Assembly: GCF_900104895.1 (NCBI RefSeq)
Contig: NZ_LT629742.1
Coordinates: 2,108,001-2,172,000, forward strand
Reading direction: 5' to 3'
Length of the DNA stretch: 64,000 nucleotides
Source of the DNA: Microterricola viridarii
GTDB taxonomy: Bacteria; Actinomycetota; Actinomycetes; Actinomycetales; Microbacteriaceae
Shown: positions 57,505 through 64,000 of the stretch, one piece after another
Position numbering within the stretch: the stretch's first letter is position 1
Layout of the letters: the number at the start of each line of letters is the position of its first letter
The notes under the pieces: generated by a model
What the model was told of the DNA's origin: nothing
Database searches by the model: none
Seen by the model: only the letters and a program-made list of their open reading frames with translations
Program-made: the position numbers and the translations under genes

Positions 57505-59091
57505 TCAACCGAGCAGTGACCCCTCCGCCGACCCGCTCGGCTTCGGATCGGGCAGTCGCCGCATCCGAAAGCCGTTGAGCAGCCCGAGCACCCCGGCGAG
57601 CAGCGGAATCAGGAGTGCGAGCTGCAGCGCGAGGGGGCGCGCCTCCGTGTTGATGCGGACGATCTCCGCCTGAATCTCCTCCGGCTGGCCGACGAGGAGC
57701 TCCTCCAGCGCGGTGTTGGACATGATCTCGGCGTCCTCCTCGAGCACCTGCGCGACCTGGGCCTGCTCCTCGGCGGGGAGCACCGTGCTGTCCATCGCCA
57801 TGCTGGTGAAGATGAGCGAGAGCGCCGCGAGCATGATCGCGCCGGCGAAGGCGAGGCCGAACGACAGGCCGAACGAGCCGGCCGCCGAGTTCACGCCGGC
57901 CGCCTCACTCACGCGCTCATCGGAGATGGGCGACAGGGTGTAGTTGTTCAACTGCGAGACCAGCAGCCCGAGCCCGGAGCCCGCGACCAGGAGCGGGCCG
58001 AGCAGCCACCAGCCCGAGTCGGCGCGGGGGACAAGGGGGAGCAGCGCGACGATGCCGATGCTCAGCAGGGCGAAGCCCCACAGGATCCGGTTCGCGGGGC
58101 GGCGTGCGCCCACCCGTCGGCCGACGAGCAGCGCGACGGCGAACATGCTGAGTGAGAGGGGCGCGATGGAGAGGCCGGCCTGCAGGGCGTTGTAGCCGAG
58201 AACCATCTGCAGGTAGATGGGCAACACGATCATGGTCCCGCCGAGTGCGATCTGCTGCAGCATCTGCCCGGTCACCCCCAGCCGGAACAGCTTGGAGGCG
58301 AACAGCCCGGGGTCGATCAGGGTGGCCTTGCCCTGCCGCTTGCGTCGGACGAGCCAGAATCCGAGCCCGCCCAGCCCGACGATCCCGACGGCGAGCAGAG
58401 CGGCGACGGGGCCGCCGCCCTCCTGCCAGACGAGGATGCCGATCACGATGCCGCCCATGCCGAGCACGGAGAGGGCCGCGCCGACCGCATCCACCTTGCG
58501 GGATCCGGTGAACGGCACATCACGCACGAGCTTGATCCCGCTGAGGACGACGGCGATGATCAACGCCTCCAGCGCGAACGCGACCCGCCAGGAGAGGAAC
58601 GTGGTGATGAAGCCGCCGATCAGCGGCCCCACGGCCGCCGCGATGGCCGCAGAACCGCCGACCGTCGCATACACCCGGGCCTGGGCGGCCCCCTCGAAGT
58701 TGCCGTGGATGAGCGACTGCATCGCCGGCAGGAGCAACGAGGCGCCGAGCCCACCGATGACGGCCCAGAACACGATGATCGGGAGCAGCGACTGGGTGAG
58801 CGTCATGGCGACGGCCCCGGCCGCGTAACAGAGCAGGCCGATGACATAGGCGCGCTTGCGGCCGATCAGGTCGCCGACCTTGCTGCCGATCAGGATGAAC
58901 GCGGCCGAGACGAGCGCTTCGAGGGCGATGGCCGACTGGATGCCGCTCACCGTCGAATCGATGTCGTGGACGACCGCGGAGATCGAGACGTTCATGATCG
59001 ACGTGTCGACGACGAGCACGAACATGGCCATGGCCAGCAGCAGGGCGAGCCGGCCGCTGAACGGAGCCGGCGCGGCATCGGATGAGCTCAT
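57505..59091 (-). CDS. MFS exporter, DHA2 (14-TMS) type
   Basis: 528 aa with about 14 membrane segments. The N-terminal ALLLAMAMFVLVVDTSIMNVS (marker) contains the D-T motif, and GSKVGDLIGRKRAYVIG carries motif A (G-x3-D-x2-GRK). The family exports drugs, dyes or other small molecules by proton antiport. GTCAGGAGAGG precedes the ATG. A large extracytoplasmic loop (about 420-490) precedes the last segment. Divergent from the ABC exporter pair. Confidence 0.92.
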   Translation of the reverse strand: MSSSDAAPAPFSGRLALLLAMAMFVLVVDTSIMNVSISAVVHDIDSTVSGIQSAIALEALVSAAFILIGSKVGDLIGRKRAYVIGLLCYAAGAVAMTLTQSLLPIIVFWAVIGGLGASLLLPAMQSLIHGNFEGAAQARVYATVGGSAAIAAAVGPLIGGFITTFLSWRVAFALEALIIAVVLSGIKLVRDVPFTGSRKVDAVGAALSVLGMGGIVIGILVWQEGGGPVAALLAVGIVGLGGLGFWLVRRKRQGKATLIDPGLFASKLFRLGVTGQMLQQIALGGTMIVLPIYLQMVLGYNALQAGLSIAPLSLSMFAVALLVGRRVGARRPANRILWGFALLSIGIVALLPLVPRADSGWWLLGPLLVAGSGLGLLVSQLNNYTLSPISDERVSEAAGVNSAAGSFGLSFGLAFAGAIMLAALSLIFTSMAMDSTVLPAEEQAQVAQVLEEDAEIMSNTALEELLVGQPEEIQAEIVRINTEARPLALQLALLIPLLAGVLGLLNGFRMRRLPDPKPSGSAEGSLLG

Positions 59092-59142
59092 GGGCGTGCA
59101 CCTCTCCTGACGGGCTCAGTTCACGATGCGACGAAATCTGAG

Positions 59143-59162
59143 CTGCCCTCATCACTGGGCAG
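59143..59162. promoter_or_regulatory. Candidate palindrome between MFS and ABC exporter genes
   Basis: CTGCCC, 8 nt, GGGCAG in the 212-bp divergent region, 52 bp from the MFS start. Possible operator; six-base arms occur by chance in GC-rich DNA. Confidence 0.25.
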
Positions 59163-59303
59163 AGTCTGGCACTCGACCGGGCCGCTGACAATGGTCCGGC
59201 GGGCGATGGCGGTGTGTCGGAGGTGCGTTATAGGGTGAAAACCGCCCACCCAGCAGCACCCCAACAGCCAGCACCCCAACCACCAGCACATCGAGGTTCG
59301 TCC

Positions 59304-61040
59304 GTGGCATTGCTCTCTCTCGCGCTGCAACACGCGAAACCCTACAAGGCGTGGATTCTCGCCGTCGTCGTCCTGCAACTCATCTCGACGATGGCGGCCC
59401 TCTACCTGCCGAGCCTCAACGCCCAGATCATCGACACCGGAATCGCGACCGGTGACACCGACTTCATCTGGTCAACCGGCATGACCATGCTCCTGGTCTG
59501 CCTCGTGCAGGTCGTCACCGCCATCGGCGGCATCTACTTCGGGGCGCGCACGGCGATGGCGATCGGTCGCGACCTCCGCCGCGACGTGTACCGCAAGGTC
59601 GACTCCCTCGGTGCGCTCGAACTGGCCCGTTTCGGCAGCGGAACGCTGATCACCCGCGGCACGAACGACGTGCAGCAGGTGCAGATGCTCGTGCTGATGA
59701 CCCTCAACTTCATGGTGGCGACGCCGATCATGTGCATCGGCGGCATCGTCATGGCGTTGCGCGAGGACGTCGGCCTGTCCTGGCTGCTCTGGGTGTCCGT
59801 CCCCGTGCTCTTCGTCATCGTCGGCACGCTCGTCTACCTGCTGATGCCGCTGTTCCGGCAGATGCAGGACCGCATCGACGGCATCAACAGCGTGTTGCGC
59901 GAGCAGATCATCGGCATCCGCGTGGTGCGCGCCTTCGTGCGGGAGCCGTTCGAGTCCGAGCGCTACCGCATCGCCAACGAGCAGCTCACCCGGGTCTCGG
60001 TCAAGGTGGGCAACCTGTTCGTGCTGATGTTCCCGATCATCATGATGATCCTGCACCTGGCCACCGCCGCCGTGCTCTGGTTCGGCGGCCAGCGGGTCGA
60101 CACCGGGCAGATGCAGGTGGGCTCGCTGACCGCGTTCCTGCAGTACCTGCTGCAGATCCTCATGGCCGTCATGATGGGCGTCTTCATGATGATGATGATT
60201 CCGCGCGCCGTCGTCTGTGCCGAGCGCATCCGGGAGGTGCTGGGAACCGAGTCCAGCCAGAAGCAGCCGAGCGGTCCGGAGCTGCCCACGCCGCGCGCTG
60301 GGGCCGTCGAGTTCCGCAACGTGAGCTTCGGCTACCCGGGGGCCGAGCGCCCCGTGCTGGACGACGTCAGCTTCACCGCCGCCCCCGGAACCACGACGGC
60401 CATCGTCGGCTCGACCGGCGCCGGCAAGACCTCGCTGATCAACCTCATCCCGCGGCTGTACGACCCGCAGCAGGGCGAGGTGCTCATCGACGGGGTCTCG
60501 GTCGATGACTTGACCCGGGCGCAGCTCTCCAGCGTCGTCGGGCTGGTCTCCCAGAAGCCCTACCTGTTCTCGGGCACCATCGGCTCCAACCTGCGCTTCG
60601 GCCGCGTCGATGCGACGAACGGAGAGCTCTGGGAGGCACTGCGGGTGGCGCAGGGCGACGACTTCGTCCGTGCCAAGGAGCTGGGCCTGGAATCGGCCGT
60701 CTCCCAAGGCGGCACCAACGTCTCCGGCGGCCAGCGGCAGCGGCTCTGCATCGCCCGGGCGCTCGTCGCCCGGCCCCGCGTGTACCTCTTCGACGACTCC
60801 TTCTCCGCCCTGGACGTCGCGACCGACGCGCGGCTGCGCGCCGGGCTCGCCGACGCCACCGGCGATGCCACCGTGATCATCGTCGCGCAGCGGGTGTCGA
60901 CGATCACCGATGCCGACCAGATCCTGGTCATGGACGACGGCAGCATCGTCGGCCGCGGCACCCACGAACAACTGTTGGAGAGCAGCGAGACCTATCGCGA
61001 GATCGTGCACTCTCAGCTCAGCGTCGAGGAGGTGGCCTGA
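59304..61040 (+). CDS. ABC exporter half-transporter 1 (degenerate ATP site)
   Basis: 578 aa from GTG 59304 (MALLSLALQHAKPYK), with GAGG 7 nt upstream; starting at GTG 59214 would add a Pro/Gln-rich stretch that overlaps a TATAGG -10-like box, so I reject it. Six membrane segments, then an NBD with GSTGAGKTS near residue 368, intact signature VSGGQRQR near 475 and Walker B VYLFDDSF, where Asp replaces the catalytic Glu. Pairs with the next gene in a heterodimeric exporter. Confidence 0.93.
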   Translation: MALLSLALQHAKPYKAWILAVVVLQLISTMAALYLPSLNAQIIDTGIATGDTDFIWSTGMTMLLVCLVQVVTAIGGIYFGARTAMAIGRDLRRDVYRKVDSLGALELARFGSGTLITRGTNDVQQVQMLVLMTLNFMVATPIMCIGGIVMALREDVGLSWLLWVSVPVLFVIVGTLVYLLMPLFRQMQDRIDGINSVLREQIIGIRVVRAFVREPFESERYRIANEQLTRVSVKVGNLFVLMFPIIMMILHLATAAVLWFGGQRVDTGQMQVGSLTAFLQYLLQILMAVMMGVFMMMMIPRAVVCAERIREVLGTESSQKQPSGPELPTPRAGAVEFRNVSFGYPGAERPVLDDVSFTAAPGTTTAIVGSTGAGKTSLINLIPRLYDPQQGEVLIDGVSVDDLTRAQLSSVVGLVSQKPYLFSGTIGSNLRFGRVDATNGELWEALRVAQGDDFVRAKELGLESAVSQGGTNVSGGQRQRLCIARALVARPRVYLFDDSFSALDVATDARLRAGLADATGDATVIIVAQRVSTITDADQILVMDDGSIVGRGTHEQLLESSETYREIVHSQLSVEEVA

Positions 61041-63037
61041 TGGCCGAGGAAGAACTCCCCACAGACGAGCTCGAGGCCGAGTACGCGCCCACCGAGGCCG
61101 ACGGCGACATGTTCGGCGGCGCACCGGCAAAGAAGGCCCAGCATTTCTGGCCCTCCGCGAAGCGCCTGCTGGGGCTGTTGCGGCCCGAGCGCCTGAAGAT
61201 GAGCTTCGTCGTGCTGCTCGTGATCATCTCGGTGGTCTTCACGGTCATCGCGCCGAAGGTGCTCGGCGAGGCGATGGACGTCATCTTCAACGGCGTCCTC
61301 GGCAAGCAGCTGCCGGCCGGCGTCCCGCTGGAACAGGTCATCACCGATCTCCGCGCGGAGGGCAACACCCAGTTTGCCGACATGCTGGCCGGCACGTCCG
61401 TCGTGCCCGGCGAGGGCATTGACTTCGTCCGCCTCTCTCAGCTGATCTTCATCGTGCTCGGGCTCTACCTCGTCGCGTCCTTCCTGATGTGGGCGCAGGG
61501 CTTCATCCTGAACGGCCTCGTCATGCGCATCGTCTACACGCTGCGCCAGGACATCGAGGACAAACTGAACAAGCTGCCGCTTCGCTACTTCGACACCCGG
61601 CAGCGCGGCGACCTGATGTCGCGCGTCACCAACGACGTCGACAACGTGCAGGCGGCGCTGCAGCAGGCCTTCTCACAACTCGTGCAGTCGTTGCTCACCG
61701 TCATCGGCATCGCCGCGATGATGTTCATCGTCTCCTGGCAGCTCGCGCTCATCGCCCTGATCGCGCTGCCGCTCTCCGCCGTCATCGCCGGCGTCATCGG
61801 CGTGCGCTCCCAGAAGCTGTTCGCCGCACAGTGGAAGAACACGGGCTCGCTCAACGGCCACATCGAGGAGACCTTCTCCGGCCAGGAGATCGTGCGCTCC
61901 TTCGGCCGCGACAAGGAGATGCTCGAGGAGTTCGACGCCCGCAACGACAAGCTGTTCGCGGCGTCCTTCGGCGCCCAGTTCGTCTCCGGCATGATCATGC
62001 CGGCGATGACCTTCGTCTCCTACCTGTCGTACGTGATGATCGCCGTCGTGGGCGGGCTGCGCGTGGCATCCGGCCAGATGACGCTCGGCGACGCGACCGC
62101 GTTCATCCAGTACTCGCGGGAGTTCACACAGCCGATCAGCGAGATGGCCAGCCTGGCGAACATGCTGCAGTCCGGCGTCGCCTCCGCCGAGCGCACCTTC
62201 GAACTGCTCGACGCCGAGGAGCAGGAGCCGGACGAGGTGAGCGCCACCCTGCCGGAGCCGACCGACGGCCATGTCGAGTTCCAGGGCGTCTCCTTCAGCT
62301 ACAGCCCGGAGGTGCCGCTGATCGAGAGCCTCTCCTTCTCGGCCGAGCCCGGCCACACCGTGGCCATCGTCGGCCCCACCGGGGCGGGCAAGACCACCCT
62401 GGTGAACCTGGTGATGCGCTTCTACGAGCTCACCTCCGGTCGGATCCTGCTCGACGGCGTCGACGTGCACAGCCTGAGCCGCGACGAGCTGCGCTCCCAG
62501 ATCGGCATGGTGCTGCAGGACGCCTGGCTGTTCGGCGGCACCATCCGCGAGAACATCCGCTACGGCCGGCTCGACGCGAGCGACGAGGAGGTCGTGGCGG
62601 CAGCCCAGGCCACCATGGTCGACCGTTTCGTGCGCCAGCTGCCGCAGGGCTACGACACGGTGCTGGATGCCGACGGCGGCAGCGTCTCGGCCGGCGAGCG
62701 GCAGCTCATCACCATCGCCCGGGCGTTCATCGCGAACCCGTCGCTGCTGATCCTGGACGAGGCGACGTCCTCCGTCGACACACGCACCGAGCTGCTCGTG
62801 CAACAGGCCATGGCGGCGCTCCGCACCGACCGGACCTCCTTCGTGATCGCCCACCGGCTCTCCACGATCCGCGACGCCGACACCATCCTCGTGATGGAGG
62901 CCGGCCGCATCGTCGAGCAGGGCAACCACGAGGAGCTGCTGGCACGGCGCGGGGCGTACTTCGAGCTGTACCGCGCCCAGTTCCAGGGCGGCACGGTGGC
63001 GAGCGACGACGCGCTCGAGGTGAGCGAGGCCGGCTAG
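61040..63037 (+). CDS. ABC exporter half-transporter 2 (catalytic ATP site)
   Basis: 665 aa; the ATG shares a base with the preceding stop (TGATG). An acidic N-terminal tail of about 40 residues precedes six membrane segments. An extended loop between TM1 and TM2 (about 88-130) is unusual in length. NBD: GPTGAGKTT near 448, signature VSAGERQL (degenerate), Walker B LLILDEATSSVD with catalytic Glu. The two halves thus give one working and one degenerate ATP site, as in other heterodimeric exporters. Confidence 0.94.
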   Translation: MAEEELPTDELEAEYAPTEADGDMFGGAPAKKAQHFWPSAKRLLGLLRPERLKMSFVVLLVIISVVFTVIAPKVLGEAMDVIFNGVLGKQLPAGVPLEQVITDLRAEGNTQFADMLAGTSVVPGEGIDFVRLSQLIFIVLGLYLVASFLMWAQGFILNGLVMRIVYTLRQDIEDKLNKLPLRYFDTRQRGDLMSRVTNDVDNVQAALQQAFSQLVQSLLTVIGIAAMMFIVSWQLALIALIALPLSAVIAGVIGVRSQKLFAAQWKNTGSLNGHIEETFSGQEIVRSFGRDKEMLEEFDARNDKLFAASFGAQFVSGMIMPAMTFVSYLSYVMIAVVGGLRVASGQMTLGDATAFIQYSREFTQPISEMASLANMLQSGVASAERTFELLDAEEQEPDEVSATLPEPTDGHVEFQGVSFSYSPEVPLIESLSFSAEPGHTVAIVGPTGAGKTTLVNLVMRFYELTSGRILLDGVDVHSLSRDELRSQIGMVLQDAWLFGGTIRENIRYGRLDASDEEVVAAAQATMVDRFVRQLPQGYDTVLDADGGSVSAGERQLITIARAFIANPSLLILDEATSSVDTRTELLVQQAMAALRTDRTSFVIAHRLSTIRDADTILVMEAGRIVEQGNHEELLARRGAYFELYRAQFQGGTVASDDALEVSEAG

Positions 63038-63789
63038 GCGAGGACGGCGTCGACGGCCGCGTCGCCGCGGATCTCCCGCATCCGCTCGACCGCGCGGTCG
63101 ACGGCGGCGATGGTGAGCGAGGCGCAGACGATGCTGTTGGCGCCGAGCGACTCCAAGCCGCCCGCACGGATGCGGATCACCTCCCAGCCGACCTCGGCCA
63201 GGGCGTCGTCCTTCTCTCGGTCGGACGCCTGCTTGAGCCCGCGGTGCGCGCGCCGGCTGCGGCCGGGGTCGTCGTACTCGACGGCGATGCGGAGCGCGGG
63301 GATCACGATGTCGGGCCACGCCTCCTGCCGGCCGTAGAACATGCGGGCCAGGCGGATCGTGTTGACGCCCTGCGGCAGCCGGATGCGCTCGGCCAGTAGC
63401 ATCCGCAGGCGCTGCTCCGTCATCGAGGTGCGGGTGCGCAGGCCCGCGTTCATCGATGGGACTCCCGCGTCCCGGGCGGCGGACGTGCCGCTGGCATTGC
63501 GGATGCACTTGGCGCAGCTCGGCCCGCTCAACACGGCGAGCACGGTGGCCCGGTAGCGGTCGTGCCCGCGCGGGCAGACCCAGCTGTACTCGGCGCCGAC
63601 CCGGGTCTCGTTCGCCAGCAGCGCCCGCTCGGGCGGGGCGACCTTGCGCAGCAGCTCGGCCCGGGAGCGCTGGGTCTCCGCGATCAGCATGCAGAGCGGG
63701 CACCCCCGCTGCAGGGTGAGCACGCGCTCCGTGCCCGCCGCGGCATCCGGGCTCGCACCGTGCCCACAGCGGAAGCGCACCGCAACCAT
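63034..63789 (-). CDS. Zinc-ribbon protein with DUF559/Vsr-like endonuclease domain
   Basis: 251 aa from ATG 63789; ATG 63798 or the open frame up to 63945 are alternatives, the latter crossing the next gene's promoter. Two zinc-ribbon-like clusters: RCGHG with GCPLC (about 7-34) and CPRGH with CAKC (about 73-95). The C-terminal domain (about 155-215) has PDIVIPALRIAVEYD, then HRGLKQASDREKDDAL and GWEVIRIRAG, the strand-D-x-EYD pattern of PD-(D/E)xK nucleases of the DUF559 type. Overlaps the ABC gene stop by 4 bp, converging. Target unknown. Confidence 0.75.
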   Translation of the reverse strand: MVAVRFRCGHGASPDAAAGTERVLTLQRGCPLCMLIAETQRSRAELLRKVAPPERALLANETRVGAEYSWVCPRGHDRYRATVLAVLSGPSCAKCIRNASGTSAARDAGVPSMNAGLRTRTSMTEQRLRMLLAERIRLPQGVNTIRLARMFYGRQEAWPDIVIPALRIAVEYDDPGRSRRAHRGLKQASDREKDDALAEVGWEVIRIRAGGLESLGANSIVCASLTIAAVDRAVERMREIRGDAAVDAVLA

Positions 63790-63842
63790 TCCACCCATCC
63801 TCTCGACTGCAAGCAGGGTAACCCGCTGCGCTGACACCGGCG

Positions 63843-63878
63843 TGTGCGCTTGACCCCAAACGGGGGTCAACGCACAAT
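63843..63878. promoter_or_regulatory. Palindromic promoter/operator
   Basis: Nested inverted repeat: TGTGCG, then TTGACCCC-AAACG-GGGGTCAA, then CGCACA. The left arm TTGACC with CACAAT 17 bp on is a sigma-A-like promoter for the gene at 63919, so the palindrome would lie across -35 and spacer. Confidence 0.55.
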
Positions 63879-63918
63879 GGGCACGTAGAGGAGCGACGTC
63901 TCCCGCGAAAGGCAAACA

Positions 63919-64000
63919 ATGAGCGACCCGAACGATCTTCCGCACGACTTCGACGAGCCGGTTGCGGAGCCCGAGTCGGAGTCGAGCGAGGCGCCCGCGG
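63919..64000 (+). CDS. N-terminus of unidentified acidic protein, cut by window end
   Basis: ATG 63919 with AAAGG upstream; 27 codons are visible (start MSDPNDLPHDFDEP, then Glu/Ser-rich). Very acidic and probably disordered. The frame is open to the window edge. Too short to identify. Confidence 0.7.
   Translation, partial: MSDPNDLPHDFDEPVAEPESESSEAPA

Noticed and set aside
59214-59303. Upstream GTG as start of ABC half-transporter 1
   Set aside because: It would encode a Pro/Gln-rich stretch across a -10-like box; GTG 59304 has a better SD and the family length.

Overview
The window is a high-GC actinobacterial chromosome segment. Codon usage is strongly GC-biased, GTG starts are frequent, and it carries rbpA, whiA, opcA and an ileS T-box of the actinobacterial type. 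Gene order (uvrC-rapZ-whiA, then gap-pgk-tpiA-secG-rbpA, then the tkt-tal-pgi-zwf-opcA-pgl block facing ctaB and the suf cluster) is what I would expect in Microbacteriaceae. The family assignment is inference from gene content.

Layout. 1-3.6 kb: 3' part of uvrC, rapZ and whiA. 3.7-8.3 kb: sodA, lower glycolysis (gap, pgk, tpiA), secG and rbpA. 8.3-9.45 kb: a small islet bounded by two 153-bp direct repeats, each holding the pgl 3' end and terminator; inside are a truncated transposon-type ATPase and an orphan ORF. 9.3-17.5 kb (minus): pentose phosphate pathway operon tkt-tal-pgi-zwf-opcA-pgl. 17.5-20.3 kb: heme O and heme A synthases ctaB and ctaA, convergent. 20.3-24.4 kb: sufB-sufD-Rieske-sufC-sufT, with no sufS, sufU or sufR. 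24.5-28.9 kb: a probably leaderless methyltransferase, a small hypothetical gene, a GNAT protein and valS. 29-35.5 kb: a dipeptide/oligopeptide-type ABC importer operon facing a YtrA-like GntR regulator and a DUF1648 protein.

35.5-41.4 kb: T-box leader, ileS, folC (broken by two -1 frameshifts in this sequence), a DUF4233 gene and ndk. 41.4-45.3 kb: VKOR, an RNase E/G gene and a DUF4031 gene. 45.3-52.2 kb: rplU-rpmA-obg-proB-proA-(small membrane protein)-nadD-(tail-anchored Ala-rich protein)-rsfS. 52.2-56.9 kb: three near-identical tRNA-Ala(GGC) cassettes, two in tandem and one after a block of SulP transporter, AI-2E-family permease and PI-PLC-like protein. 56.9-64 kb: DUF305 lipoprotein, a DHA2-type MFS exporter, a heterodimeric ABC exporter, a zinc-ribbon/endonuclease-like protein and the start of an unidentified acidic protein.

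Most of the window is conserved housekeeping DNA. The parts worth a second look are the repeat-bounded islet at pgl, the frameshifted folC, the triplicated tRNA-Ala cassettes, the zinc-ribbon nuclease-like gene, and several palindromes that look like operators.
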